A stretch of 64,000 nt of DNA, taken from contig QJPP01000032.1 in assembly GCA_003996215.1 (NCBI GenBank), forward strand, positions 186,001-250,000. The letters run 5' to 3'. Below are positions 1 through 11,900 of this stretch, in pieces. How positions within the stretch are numbered: position 1 is the first letter of the stretch; each line of letters starts with the position of its first letter. The notes under the pieces were generated by a model. The model ran no database searches and was not told the origin of the DNA. It saw only the letters and a program-made list of their open reading frames with translations. The position numbers and the translations under genes are program-made. This DNA is from Jaltomata sinuosa. Lineage: Eukaryota > Streptophyta > Magnoliopsida > Solanales > Solanaceae.

Positions 1-660
1 GATAACAAAAAAATCCAAGTAGGACTTAAACACCCCATTCATCAAACTCATGAATGCTGCCGGCGCATTGGTCAAACCAAATGACATTACTAGAAACTCG
101 TAATATCCATACCGAGTACGAAAAATAGTTTTCGGAATATCCTCAGGCCTAATCTTTAACTGATGGTACCCCGATCTCAAGTCGATTTTTGAAAATACCG
201 ATGCACCCTGAAGCTGGTCAAACAAATCATCTATCCGGGGTAAAGGATACTTATTCCGGATGGTCACCTTGTTCAACTGTCTGTAGTCTATGCACATCCG
301 CATACTACCATCCTTCTTTTTCACAAACAAAACCGGAGCCCCCCAAGGTGAAGCACTGGGACGTATAAATCCCTTATCTAGGAGTTCCTGTAGCTGAGTC
401 TTAAGTTCCCTTAACTCTGCCGGAGCCATTCTATACGGAGGAATAGAGATGGGATGAGTGCCTGGCTCCAAATCGATACAAAAATCTATATCCCTGTCCG
501 GAGGCATACCAGGAAAATCTGCTCGAAACACCTCTACAAATTCGGACACCACCAGAACTGGCTCAATAGAAGAGGACTCCACACTATCATCCCGGAGATG
601 AGCCAAGAAGGCTAGACACCCTCTTCCCACTAGCTTCTTAGCCCGAACAAACAATATTAT
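1..660 (-). pseudogene. Copy A reverse transcriptase domain (partial)
   Basis: RNA-dependent DNA polymerase part of a Ty3/gypsy pol polyprotein. Read on the minus strand the frame is open from about 657 to the window edge. It includes the acidic protease-RT linker (DIDFCIDLEPGTHPIS), then KDGSMRMCIDYRQLNK, the FSKIDLRSGYHQ motif with the first catalytic Asp, and the LTNAPAAFM segment. The FIDD active-site box would lie just beyond position 1. This is the least damaged coding stretch of the three copies. The preceding protease is in another frame, so the polyprotein as a whole is broken. I see no sign of host domestication. Confidence 0.85.
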
Positions 661-1138
661 CTTAACTGGTTTAGGCCTGTATACACCTTCCAATCTAATC
701 TATCCTTACCGAAAATTTCTAGAGTTACAGTTTTGGTGTTACAGTTCAACACAGCATAATAAAGAGATAGCCAGGTCATACCCAAGATAATATCAAAATC
801 AGTCATATCCAGAATTACTAAGTCTACCCAAGTACGTAGCCCCACAAATACCACAGAACAATCACGATACACATGAGTCATAATCGTCGACTCTCCAACT
901 GGGTAGATACATAGATATGAGAATCGATGATATCGCAATTCAAATTCAGACCCAAAGCAAAACTAACAGACACATAAGAATATGTAGATCCTGGGTCAAA
1001 TAATACTGAGGCCATTTTATCACAGACAAGAATAGTACCTGTGATCACCGCATCTGAGGTTTCCATCTCAGTCCTTCCTGGAAAAGCATAGCAATGTGCC
1101 CGATTATCAATCCGAGAAACTTCCCGAGCCGGTTGCAT
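657..1138 (-). pseudogene. Copy A retroviral-type aspartic protease (frameshifted)
   Basis: The first half (about 878-1138) carries the active-site motif DPGSTYSY, the form usual in this clade for the D-T/S-G triad region. The second half (657-938) continues in another frame with DFDIILGMTWLS, the conserved flap-to-C-terminal block. The shift lies near 890-930. A further shift near 670-690 separates the protease from RT. In the family this domain cleaves the Gag-Pol polyprotein inside virus-like particles; this copy could not make it. Confidence 0.8.
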
Positions 1139-1294
1139 CGCACCCCTGCCTGCGCCGCCGTTCCCTCGGTCTCCCCGGCCTCCCTGGAAATTACCTCGCC
1201 CACCCTATGGACAACCCCTAGCTTTACCACCTTTGCCTGCCGGGACCACTGCTCTAGTCTGCTGCTGACCCTGATTACCTACCTGCCTATGTGG

Positions 1295-2530
1295 ACACTC
1301 CCTCTTAAAGTGGCCCAACTCACCACAATGAAAGCAACCACGGTCCAAAGTAGGACTGCTAGTTGATGTATAAGATGCCCCCTGGCCTCTAGGAGCTGAA
1401 GACTGAGCTTCCTGATGGCCACCTATAGTAGCTCGCAGAGCTGACTGAATAGAACGGGCCGAGTAACCTGATAATGCTGGCCCCTGGAGTATGAACCACC
1501 AAAATTTCCCTAATTCTGGGGCCTTTTGGCTAAAGCCTTAGCCTGCCCCGCTTTCCTAACTCCCTCAATCTTCTTCACATAGTCCACCACATCATTAAAA
1601 CCCTTTCCTGAAGAAGTCATATGCACTGTCAGTATCTGCAGATCACTATTCAGACCCTTGACAAACAATCGGACTCGTTCCTCCTCGAAACCCATCATCT
1701 GTGTAGCAAAGCGAGACAACGCATGAAACTTAGCCTCATAAGCTGAGACCGACATGTCACCCTGCTCCAAGTTCAGAAACTCATCCTTCTTCCGACCCCT
1801 CAAAGTACGGGGAACGTACTTCTCTAGAAACAAGGCATGGAACTTCTCCCAAGTCAGTGGAGGTAAGATAGATGACCGACACTCAACATGAGACCTCCAC
1901 CACTGTTTGGCATCACCCTGCAGCTTAAAAGTGACAAACTACACCCCATGCTGACGTACAATACCCAACTTGTGCAACCTCTTATGGCAATCCATGATGA
2001 ACTCATAGGCATCCTCCTTGTCTGTACCCTGAACATCAGAGGTTTCAGCTTAAGGAACTTAGTCAGCATCTCATTCTCATTACCTATCATCACTGGGCCT
2101 AACATTGGCCTGAGAAGATCGTTTGTGCCTGAAGCTGCATCCATCCTTGGTATAGTAGTAACTGCCGGCTGAGTATCCAAGGCCTGATTCGCATAAGCGG
2201 CGGGTATGGCTCCAACACCAACCAACCCACTCAAAATATCCCACGCCTTCCTGAAAGCCTCTGGTGTCATATTAGGAAGGCCTGCACCCCCAATTGGTGC
2301 CGCCTACTCCTGAGCTCCTCCATCTTCTACCACTACTTCTTCTACATCCGCAGTCACAGGGTCCTGAGATGGGGAAGGGTTACCTCACATGCAGCAGTAG
2401 CAGCTCGAGCTCCACCCCTGGCGGGTGTGGCTCCAACTCACCCTCTGCCCCTTCTCCTACCTCTGCCGCGAGCTGCCGAGCCCGCTGCTGGGACCGCTGG
2501 CCTTGCTCCGTTATTCCTTGTAGTGACCAT
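1295..2530 (-). pseudogene. Copy A gag with CCHC zinc knuckle (frameshifted)
   Basis: Gag begins at the ATG complementary to 2528-2530 (MVTTRNNGA), shortly after the primer-binding site. The N-terminal part is Ala/Arg/Pro-rich. The retrotransposon-gag core follows, with the conserved segment EQGDMSVSAYEAKFHALSRF encoded near 1700-1770. It ends with an intact CX2CX4HX4C knuckle at 1295-1336 (CFHCGELGHFKREC). Frame changes separate the N-terminal part, core and knuckle. Gag normally forms the particle and binds element RNA. Confidence 0.82.
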
Positions 2531-2736
2531 CTGCGGACAGAAGAGTGGATGAGGTTAGATACCAATTCGTATCACCAGATACCAATTGGAATTGAGTTAT
2601 AGCACGAAGGAAAAAAAGGAAGAGATAGTTTTTTCCTAAAGCCCCATAGCCTCTCGAAGAAAAGTACGGACGTCTCCGCACCGTTCCGCAAGACTCTACT
2701 AGACCTGTTTGGTACAACGAGATCAACGAACCTAGA

Positions 2737-2747
2737 CTCTGATACCA
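2737..2747 (-). promoter_or_regulatory. Copy A primer-binding site (initiator Met tRNA)
   Basis: The minus strand reads TGGTATCAGAG, complementary to the 3' end of plant initiator tRNA-Met, four bases inside the 5' LTR. It primes minus-strand DNA synthesis and fixes the LTR edge at about 2752. Confidence 0.85.
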
Positions 2748-3648
2748 TCTTTTTCATGACCCAACACGTCGTGAGTGGCACCCACCCAACTCCCGAATGA
2801 GTGAACCAATAGAGTTCCACCCTTGCCTAGACTAACAGACTAAAACCAGCAATGAAAATAAGATCAACTACTCAAAATACTTATCATAATTAATAATCTA
2901 CGGAAAATCCCACCTAGGAACTGAAAGTCATCGTACCAAACATCAATACCAAATCTAGAGTACGGGGATGCAACCCCAAACAATATAAGAATAGTTTTTA
3001 AGTCCGAACAAATGGACTAAAACTCTAATGATAATCCCAAGGTATCTTGAATCGATAACTCACCCTTGAAGATCGGAAATGTCGGTGCTAAATCTGATGT
3101 CTTGTCTCAGCCGCTGGAAGATTTCATGTACTCACCAAAAGAAAGACAAGTGCAGTATCAGTACACCACCACTGTGTACTGGTAGGATCATCAGCCAGTA
3201 TTCAAGAAAACAGTATATAAATAGTACACAAAATCCAGTAACAAGTATGACAAACATGCAATAATATCACAGGCATTTCTAGACTACAGGTATCTACCTA
3301 GCTTGTTACCGCATGAATCCATCTCTTACAGTTTTATTCCACCAACAAGAATAACCATAACCACACCTTACCGTCTAGCCCAGACCCACCCTGGAATCCC
3401 CTCTAGACAACTATCACAAGAAGTGATTACCTGGCCTAAACCAAGACTAATTCAACAGTCATACAACAGTTCCCGGCCACTCAAGGACTACCAATCAATA
3501 ACACTTTTCGATAACAACTCGGTCCACTCACGAAACTAATATCAAGTATCACATTCAGTAAAACAACCCGGTCCTCTCACAGAACCAATATCAACCAATG
3601 CAATACAATAATCAATGAAATAGTGCAAGATGAAATAAAGTAAACCTG

Positions 3649-3728
3649 TACCAGGCATGATACCCGTGCCAACCGAATGTTATACCCATACCAGGCGTGG
3701 TACCCCAGCCAACCGAATGTTAACAACA
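3649..3728. repeat. 40-bp tandem repeat, two units, in LTR A
   Basis: Units start at 3649 and 3689 (TACCAGGC...). Each contains a GTACC...GGTAC-type inverted repeat around a short core. Other LTRs of this family in the window have three to five units. Confidence 0.75.
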
Positions 3729-4440
3729 ACAGTCAATAGAATGAATGCACACCCCTTGTAAAGCTAACAAGTAAAAACCATTCAAACATAGACTGTAAAC
3801 CAAACTTAGACATTCCACACAAATCCCCTAAGCAATGTAATGCACACAATTACTTAGACAACGAGTACAATAAATATACATATTCGTAGAAATACGAAAG
3901 CCATCACCTACCTCGAATGTTCCAAGCTCTATTCAACCCGAGCTTTCCTGTGTTCTGGATTCCTCTCACGTTCTTGGTCTAAAATAACACATAATGCATA
4001 CAATTAACATACAGGTCTGTACATTACCCAGATTATACCAAATCCCCAAATCCCAGGCCACCCATGATCATCCCACTATTTTTTCGGGCTTTTCCACTGT
4101 TAATTCTCTTAGTCTTATCATTTTTTACGGGCAAAATAAGAAATTAAATAGTCTATGATCATTTTAACATACCTAAATTAACACCCAAGAACATACATGT
4201 TTGGAACCCCCTTCTTCCCCGAATTTCATCATCCCTAGGTCATTCCAACCTTCCCCAATTTCCCTCCTAGCAATTCTACCGCATAGGAAATGTATTACAT
4301 AGTGTGGGGAACGAAAACCTTACCTTATGAATGATTTTTGTCGGAGGAATGATGAAAATCGCTTGAATTCGCCCAGCCCTTCTCCCAAAATAAACTTGTG
4401 AAATTCTAATGTTTTGAGAGCTATTTCTGCATTAAAAACC

Positions 4441-4562
4441 CGTCGGTCCGCTATAGCGGTCCCCGCTACGGTATAGCAGTTCTGCTATAGCGGTCATAAG
4501 TGAGTTGACCGCCCCTTGACCGCCGCTATAGCGGTAATATAGCGGTGGCCGCTATCACGCGT
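4441..4562. promoter_or_regulatory. Palindrome cluster with W-box-like motifs in LTR A
   Basis: Two perfect copies of the 12-bp palindrome CCGCTATAGCGG (4448-4459 and 4523-4534) lie among degenerate half-copies. Between them are two TTGACC motifs (4504-4509 and 4515-4520), which match the WRKY-binding W-box core TTGACY. The cluster sits 360-480 bp inside the LTR start, in what would be U3. A regulatory role is inferred. Confidence 0.6.
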
Positions 4563-4923
4563 GGCAACGCTCGTCACGGGCAGAAAGTCTATAAATTTGT
4601 CAGTTTTGGCCATTTCACAACACTCTTGGTTCCCCCGACGTCCCGAAATAACCCTTTCACGTCAAACGCGATTCCGAGAGTTCTACTTACCCAAATTCGA
4701 TTCTGAAAAGTCCTCCGGACTCCTTTATATCTTGGCTACGTGAAAACTAGCTCAATCTAAGACACCTAAGCCTATTTTTACCCGGATTTCCCTAGACTCT
4801 ACCTCACTCCAAAACCGGCCGAGGCTAGCCTAACTCAAAATTTCAAACTCCCAAACTCGGAGTTTTCTAACTCTAAAACTTGGCACGATTGAACTACCCG
4901 TAACGACGGACCCGGTCGTTATA

Positions 4924-6072
4924 CTTTAACGTAGAAAACCTTACATAATTTTTCATATATTTATTATAGTTAATATTCAATATTATAAAAATAATGATAT
5001 AATAATTAATGAAAAATAAATGAAAAGACAATTTTATCTAATGCGAGGTGTTTTAATAAAGGGCAAAAAGTTTAAATCATATTATAAGGTCCTTCACACT
5101 TTTAATATAATATAGATATCGATATAGATAGATAGATAGATATATATAGACTTTGAATCTCCTGAACAGAAGATTAGATATTGGCTCAGTGGTTGAAGGG
5201 ATTCAAAATTTACCTTGAACTTTCAAGTTCAAATTCAAATGCTATATTTTTATTTTTCGAACTCTTTAGTGAAAATCTTCAATATATTTCTTTCTACTAT
5301 ATATAAGTCACTAAGAGGGACTAACACAATATCATTAAGTTGTATCAAAAGTAATACAATTTGTACTTCTTCAAAAGCTCTAAAAATTGTCCCTCCTTTC
5401 CTATTTAATTTCACACAATGCTATTAAAGAATAGGAAAGATCCCACTACACTTTTCTATTTGGCATAAATGCCATAAGAGGTGGGCTCAATGGTGAAGGT
5501 AAGTGTTGATTATGTGAACTTTGTCCTTTTCATTTACCATAAATTATAATAGTATAAAACATGTGGCCTTTGGCCATTTTTTATTTTTAAAAATAAATGA
5601 AGGGCAATTACTTACTATTTTTATCTAGGTTTATATGAAATAGTTTAAAATTTTAATATGTTTAAGTAAATTAATAAGATGTAATTTATATTAATTAATT
5701 ATAATTAATAAAGTAAATAAATGATATTTTTAATTTGGCTCTTATTTCAATAACAAAATTTCTTCGTTCAGTATTGATTTGACACACCTCTTAAAAAAAA
5801 TAGATATAATGATAATTTTGCGATATCATTCTTTGAATAGTAATAATTTTAATATTTTAGAAAATGATTATAGTTAATAGTGATGGTAAATTAGAAATTA
5901 AATTATAAATTGTCTTTTAAATTTTCTAATGTATTTTTTAATTTATGAAAAGTATTTTAGTAAAGTGTTGTAGACAACTTTGAATAATATTTTAACTATT
6001 ATGTATTAAATTAAGCGATTTATTTTTGGGTTTTCCCGTACCAAAAAATTTGCTTTATTTTATGGTAAATAG
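4924..6072. other. AT-rich interval between retrotransposon copies A and B
   Basis: No gene seen. It holds a GATA/TA microsatellite near 5110-5150, a possible tRNA-derived SINE head (5178-5240) and long A/T runs. The short ORFs here show no recognisable domain. Confidence 0.6.
5178..5450 (+). repeat. Possible tRNA-derived SINE fragment
   Basis: TGGCTCAGTGG at 5182-5192 fits a pol III A box, and AAGTTCAAATTC at 5225-5236 resembles a B box at tRNA-like spacing. No CCA end, cloverleaf or poly-A/T tail with target duplication could be defined, so this is tentative. Confidence 0.35.
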
Positions 6073-6900
6073 TATCACGACCCAGACCGCCGTGAGTGGC
6101 ACCCACCCAATCCCCGGATGAGCGAACCAGTAGAACTCAAATCTTAGCATAGCTTAACAGCCTAAAACCAGTACAAAAAGTAAACTAGCAACAACATAAA
6201 TAAACAACTCTATAAAAATATAACCTGCGAAAAATCCCTTCCTAGAATCTGAAAGTCATCGTACCAAAAACATCTACCAAAACTAGAGTACGGGGATGCA
6301 ACCCCAAATAAAGGAACAGTCTAAGCGCGAAACAAATGGGCTACAACTTAATAGATAGAAATCAAGGCAGCTTGGTCGAACAGCTCACCCTTAATATCTC
6401 AAAATGTCAGGCCTACAGGTGAGGTCGTGCATCAACCGCCGGAAGATTTTCTGTATTCACAAAAAGACAAGCAAGTGCAGTATCAGTACACAATCATCGT
6501 GTACTGGTAGGATCATCAGCCAGTTTCAAATAAATAATGTATGGACAGTACATAAGCCAAGTAAGAGTACAGAAAATACGTAAACAAGTCAACATATATT
6601 TCTAGACTACAAATCTCTCCATAACTTGTCCCCATATGTAAACCACTTTCACAACCATGATTAACAATCCACAATAACAACAATTATACTGCATTACATA
6701 TCTCGAACCCACCCTGGATCCCCTCTAGACAACACCTAAGTGTCAAACATACAACCAAGTCTACACCAAGACCAAACTCATAGATCAATGTAACAACCCG
6801 GCCTCTCAAGGAACCAAAGCACAATCACAAATCATAAGCACAACCTGGTCCAGTCAAGGGACCATTAGTAAAGATGCAACAATACAATAAAGTAAACCCA

Positions 6901-7085
6901 TACCAGGCGTGGTACCCGAGCCAACCATTAGTATATCCCGTACCAGGCGTGGTACTCGAGCCAACCTTTAGTATATCCTGTACCAGGCGTGGTACTCGAG
7001 CCAACCATTAGTATATCCCATACCAGGCGTGGTACCCGAGCCCGCCGTTAGTATATCCCATACCAGGTATGGTACTCGAGCCACC
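6901..7085. repeat. 40-bp tandem repeat, five units, in 3' LTR B
   Basis: TACCAGG starts at 6901, 6941, 6981, 7021 and 7061, an exact 40-bp period. The core GTACCAGGCGTGGTAC is an inverted repeat of six-base arms around GGCG; the fourth and fifth units are diverged. Confidence 0.85.
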
Positions 7086-7824
7086 GAATGTCACATAAAT
7101 TCACAGTCACAAACAATGAAAAATCAACACTTGTAAACCAACAAGCAAAACCCCTAGTTCATTTCACAAGACTGAAAAACATGATTTTTGGACATTCTTA
7201 AACAATTCCCTAAGCAATGCAACCCATACAATTACTTAGACATGAGTACACAAACACACAATGCATACAAGAATCAATAGTCATCACCTACCTCGAATAA
7301 TCAAGCTCTACAGTGCCGGAGCTTTCCCTTTTTCAGGATTTCTTGCTTGTTCTTGGTCTAGAAACAAACACATAAACACTATAGTTAATTAACTGACCTA
7401 AATTACCCAGATTATACAAAAATCCTACTCCCCCGGCCAGACCATGATCATTCCACCCATTTCCGGAATTTTTCATAATTAATTCACCTAAATTCATCCT
7501 TTTTACAGATTCCCTTAGAGAATTATGGCTAAATGATCATCACCCGTTATCAAGAATCAAGACCTAAGAACTCTAGCACCCTAGAATCTCTTTTTCCCCC
7601 CGAATTCTATAATCCTAGGTTATCCCAAACCTTTTTACAAGTCCACCCCTAGCAATTCTATAGTGTAAGAAAGATATCACGAAGTTTGGAGAGTAGAATC
7701 CTTACCTTTAGGATGAAAAACGGTGGAAAACTGGTAGAAATCACCCAACATCGCCCCCTTCTTCTCCCAAAATGAGTTGCAAAAAAATTGAACTATTTTG
7801 GGGGAGTTTCTGCATTAAATCCCA

Positions 7825-7990
7825 TCATGCTTCGCTATAGCAGAGCGGACTTCTATAGCGATACCACCATAGCGGAGTCGTCCGCTATGGCGGAGGTTGA
7901 CCGACGTTGACTTCCGCTGTAGCAGTATTTTCTCCGCTATGGTGAAGGTTTCTATGACGGAGTATCAACCACCATAGCGGTTGACACGAG
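7825..7990. promoter_or_regulatory. Degenerate palindrome/W-box cluster in 3' LTR B
   Basis: Several mutated versions of CCGCTATAGCGG (for example CCGCTATGGCGG) surround TTGACC and TTGACT. It is at the same LTR position as the intact clusters in LTR A and in 5' LTR B. Confidence 0.5.
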
Positions 7991-8429
7991 ACAGAAAGTC
8001 ATAAAATCTCCAAAACTAGTCTATTTTACAACACACTTATTTTTTTAATGTCCCAGAATAACCCCTTCACGTCAACCTCGATTCCGGGAGTTCTACTAAC
8101 CCGAATTTGATTCTGAAAAATCCTTTGGACTCCTTTATGTCTTAGCTACAGGGAAAACTAGCTCGCATCAAGATATCTAACCCAATTCTTACCCAGATTA
8201 CCCTAGACCATACCTTGCTCTAAATTCGGCCGAGACTAGCCTAGCGCAAAATTTCAAACTTCCAAACTCGGAGTTTTCTAACTCTAAAAATTAGCACGAA
8301 TGGTTTACCCGTAACGATGAGCCCCATCGTTACAAAATATACCAATTTACCCATCATTCATACCTGAGTGATCAAACCCAAAAATACGAAAAGTAAAGAG
8401 CGAAAAGAGTAGTACTTGTATCCTCAAAC

Positions 8430-9660
8430 AAGTGAGGGTACTTGTCCGACATGTCCCTTTTGGTTTTCCAAGTGGCTTTCTCAACTGGAAGATGCTTCTA
8501 TTGAACCTTTACCATACTGATCACCTTTGTCCTCAATTTCTGGACATTCCAATCAAGAACCAAAACTGGTTCCTCTTCATAGCGAAGATCCTTATCAAGG
8601 AACACCTCATCCCACTTGATGATGTAGTCCCCATCCCTATGGTATCACTTTAGCATAGATACATAAAACACTGGATGGACACCCAACAGACTGGGCGGCA
8701 GCGCTAATCTGTAAGCAACAGGCCCTACGATCTCAAGAACCTCAAACGGTCTAATGAATCGAGGGCTGAGCTTGCCGCTCTTACCGAAACGCATAACACC
8801 CTTTATTGGTGACACTTTCAACAATACTTGCTCACTAATTTGAAATTCCATGTCCCTTACCTTGCGATCCACATATTCCTTCTGCCTGCTTTGGGCAGCT
8901 AGCAACTTGGTTTGAATGCCTCTTACCTTTTCTTGCGCTTCCCTTACTAAGTCCACGCCCAAAGTCTTTACATCGTATTTCTCAAACCACCCAATCGGTG
9001 GCCTACTACTCCTCCTATATAGAGCCTCAAACGGTGCCATATCGATACTGGAGTGGTAGCTATTGTTGTATGAGAACTCACATAACGGTAGAAACTAGTC
9101 CCAATGACCCCCGAAGTCAATCACACATGCTCTCAACTTGTCCTCTAATACCTTAATCGTCCCCTCAAACTGACCATCAGTCTGAGGATGAAAGGTTGTA
9201 CTAAATATGAGTTGAGTGCCCAACTCCTTATGCAACTTACCCCAAAACTTGGAGGTAAACTGCGTACCCCTGTCTGAAATGATGGACAGTGGCACCCCAT
9301 GCAATATCACAATATCCTTCACGTAGATCTTAGCCAATTGTTGCAAATTGTAATCCACCCTGACCAGAATGAAGTGAGCTGACTTGGTCAGCCTGTCAAC
9401 AATGACCCAAATAGAGTCATACTTTCCTAGAGTCTTGGGGAGACCCACCATAAAATCCATGGCTATTCTCTCCCACTTTTACTCTGGAATGGGCATTCTC
9501 TGAAGTAGTCATGCAGGTCTTTGGTGCTCATACTTTACCTGCTAGCAATTCTGACACCTGGACACAATTTGCTATGTCCCTTTTCATCCCAAGCCACCAA
9601 TAAAGTTGTCTCAAATTTTTGTACATCTTGATTACACCCGGATGAATTGAATACCTGAAA
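8430..9660 (-). pseudogene. Copy B integrase with C-terminal chromodomain (broken)
   Basis: Catalytic core at 9095-9460: MDFMVGLPKT with the first Asp, SDRGTQFTS with the second, and the Glu block near GTIKVLEDKLR. A TAG at 9095-9097 follows HWD, where the family has Gln; the same frame then resumes through SYHSSIDMAPFEALY to the GPF/Y-type C-terminal region (8645-9040). The chromodomain (about 8430-8610) shows EEEPVLVLD and KATWKTKRDM, with a stop where Trp is expected in VKVQW. The N-terminal HHCC zinc region (about 9480-9660) is degraded. Chromodomains steer integration to heterochromatin in this clade. Confidence 0.85.
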
Positions 9661-9883
9661 CATAAGCCTCTGCCAACACCTTCAGAATTATGTCATCAAC
9701 CCGAGGAACACAAATCCTTCCTCTAAAATTTAACACACCGCCAGAATCCAATGTGGCATCCCCAGACTCTCCAGATATTGCCTTGCTTCGAAGCCTGCTC
9801 AACTGCGAATCCTGAAACTGTTTGACCTTTATTTCCTCTATGAATGTGGATTTGACCTCAATACTGGTCAAAATCCCACCTTG

Positions 9884-10390
9884 TTATGAAATACCCAAGT
9901 GCATGAACTTGGACTCCAATGCCTGAATTTCCTTTGCTAGTGGTCGTTTGTACACCCCCAAACAACACAAACTTCTCATGCTAACTATTTTCCATCTCAA
10001 TGCGTCTGCCACCACATTAGCCTTACCTGGATGGTACCAAATAGTCAAATCATAGTCCTTCAACAACTCCATCCACCTTCTCTGCCTCAGATTCAAGTCC
10101 TTATGAGTGAAAACATGCTGCAGGCTGCGATGATCGGTGAACACCTCACACTTGACACCATAGAGGTAGTGTCTCCAAATCTTGAGTGAAACACCACCGC
10201 TGCCAACTCCAAATCGTGAGTAGGATAGTTTCTCTCATGCACCTTCAACTGCCTAGAAGCATAGGCTATCACATTCCTATCCTGCATCAACACAGCACGC
10301 AAACCAGAATGTGAAGCATCACAGTAAACAATAAAGTTTTTACCTTCACCCGACAAGGATAAAATAAGAGCCGTGGTCAGAAGTGTCTTA
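9884..10390 (-). pseudogene. Copy B RNase H domain (frameshifted)
   Basis: The upstream part (10093-10356) reads FIVYCDASHSGLRAVL, holding the catalytic Asp of LTR-element RNase H, then YASRQLKVHERNYPTHDLEL with the catalytic Glu. A frameshift near 10140 leads into FTDHRSLQHVFTHKDLNLRQ and ADALRWK (9884-10144). In the active element it degrades the RNA template during reverse transcription. Here it is split over two frames. Confidence 0.85.
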
Positions 10391-10399
10391 AGCTTTTGG

Positions 10400-11210
10400 A
10401 ATCTCTCCTTGCATTTGTCGGACTACACAAACGGTACATCTTTCTGTCTATGCCTTGTCAAGTGGGTAGCAATGGATGAAAAATCCTTGACGAACCTACG
10501 ATAGCTACGATAGTAGCCTGCAAGCCCCACAAAACTTCTCACCTCAGTCATCGAGATAGGCCGGACTCAACTCTTGACTGCCTCAATCTTCTAGGGATCT
10601 GCCATCACCCCCTTTTCTGACACTACATGCCCCAAGAATGATACTGAATTCAACCAGAACTAACACTTGGAAAACTTCATATAAAGCTTTTGACGTCTCA
10701 AAATGTCCAACACTATACGGAGATGTTTAGCATGCTCCTCCCTACTCTTAGAGTAGATCAAAATATCATCAATGAAAATGATAACGAACGAATACAAGTA
10801 CGGTTTAAACACACCATTCATGAAACTCATGAATGTTGCCGGTGCATTGGTCAAACTAAACGACATTACTAAGAACTCGTAATGTCCATACCGAGTTTGA
10901 AAAGTAGTTTTAGAAATGTCCTCAGGCCTAATCTTTAACTGATGATATCCCGACCTCAAGTTAATTTTTGAAAACACTGATGCACCCTGTAGCTGGTCAA
11001 ATAGATCATCAATACGGAGTAGAGGGTACTTATTCAGGATGGTAACCTTGTTCAACTGCCTGTAATCTATGCACATCCGCATACTACCATCCTTCTTCTT
11101 TATAAACAATACCGGAGCAACCCAAGGCAAAGCACTGGGACGGATAAATCCCTTATCTAGGAGTTCATGAAGCTGAGACTTAATCTCTCTTCACTCTGTC
11201 AGAGCCATTC
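10400..11210 (-). pseudogene. Copy B reverse transcriptase domain
   Basis: The frame at 10660-11130 covers KDGSMRMCIDYRQLNK, INLRSGYHQLKIRPED and IIFIDDILIYSK, the FIDD catalytic box. The first catalytic motif reads KINL instead of KIDL, so a catalytic Asp is replaced by Asn. A stop after KFSKC (10660) cuts the thumb region, which continues to about 10400. The copy is therefore both truncated and catalytically damaged. Confidence 0.87.
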
Positions 11211-11900
11211 GATATGGAGGAATAGAAATTAGGTGAGTGCCCAGCTCCAGGTCAATACAAAAATCGATATCCCTGTCCGGAGACATGCCAGGCAAATCCG
11301 CTGGAAACACCTCTTGGAACTCTGAAACGACTGGAACTGACTCAATAGATGGGGACTCCACACTATCATCCCAGAGATGAGCCAGAAAGGCTAGACACCC
11401 TCTTCCCACTAACTTTCTATCCCGAACAAATGATATTATTTTGGCCTACCTAGACCTGTACTCACCTTCCCACTCTAGCTCATTCTTACCAAGAATCTCT
11501 AAAGCTATAGTATTAGTGTTACAATTCAACACAATATGATATGGGGATAACCTGGTCATGCCCAAAATAACATCAAAGTTAACCATATCCAGAACTGCTA
11601 AGTCTACCTAAGTATGCAATCCCACAAAAATAATCAAACAATTATGATAAATATGAGTCACAGTCATCGACTCTCCCACCGGGGTAGAAACAAGGACAGG
11701 GGAATCAAGAATATCACATATCAAGTCCAAACCCAATGCAAAACTCACAGACACATAAAAATATATGGAACCTGGGTCAAATAGTACCAAAGCTATTTTA
11801 TCACAGACAAGAATGGTACCTGTGATCACCGCATCTGATGCCTCAGCCTCAGTCCTCTCTGGAAATGCGTAACAGTGAGCTCGATTATCAATCCAGGTAA
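11191..11900 (-). pseudogene. Copy B aspartic protease and linker (broken)
   Basis: The protease core lies near 11608-11870 with LFDPGSIYFYVSVSFALGL, so the usual DPGSTY motif has Ile for Thr. The downstream linker to RT (11191-11409) reads FPADLPGMSPDRDIDFCIDL, in a different frame. Stops separate the parts. Confidence 0.78.

Larger units (their letters stand above)
1..4923 (-). mobile_element. Ty3/gypsy Tekay-like retrotransposon copy A, cut by the left window edge
   Basis: On the minus strand the order is 5' LTR (2752-4923), tRNA-primer site, gag, protease and reverse transcriptase, with RT running off position 1. It is the same family as copies B and C, matching them along the LTRs and the gag/protease/RT translations. 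The Tekay/Del assignment is taken from copy B, which still shows a C-terminal chromodomain. Gag and protease contain frameshifts, but RT is open to the edge. The 3' part and the second LTR lie outside the window, so target duplication and insertion age cannot be judged. Confidence 0.93.
2752..4923 (-). repeat. 5' LTR of copy A
   Basis: A 2.17-kb LTR, aligned by eye with those of copies B and C. Shared blocks include the ctactcgag-type tandem repeats, the palindrome cluster and the end motif GGTCGTTA. Its outer terminus reads TCGTTATA where copies B and C have TCGTTACA, so the canonical TG...CA end has mutated. Two tandem-repeat units (from 3649) and the palindrome cluster (4441-4562) lie within it. 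Confidence 0.88.
6073..8334 (-). repeat. 3' LTR of copy B
   Basis: A 2.26-kb LTR. The left terminus reads TATCACGACC where the 5' LTR has TGTCATGACC, so the TG dinucleotide has become TA. The other end is TCGTTACA. It has five tandem-repeat units against four in the 5' LTR, accounting for most of the length difference. Confidence 0.9.

Noticed and set aside
1094..1366. Plus-strand ORF opposite gag of copy A, and similar ORFs at 1888-2172, 12677-12892 and 22309-22572
   Set aside because: They are antisense shadows of gag and contain no independent domain.
6901..7085. Regular 40-bp repeats that could suggest a CRISPR array
   Set aside because: The whole unit repeats without unique spacers, it lies inside a plant LTR, and it appears in every LTR of the family.
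8335..8420. Polypurine tract for copy B
   Set aside because: No purine-rich run is adjacent to the 3' LTR on the coding strand; it may have decayed, so none was annotated.
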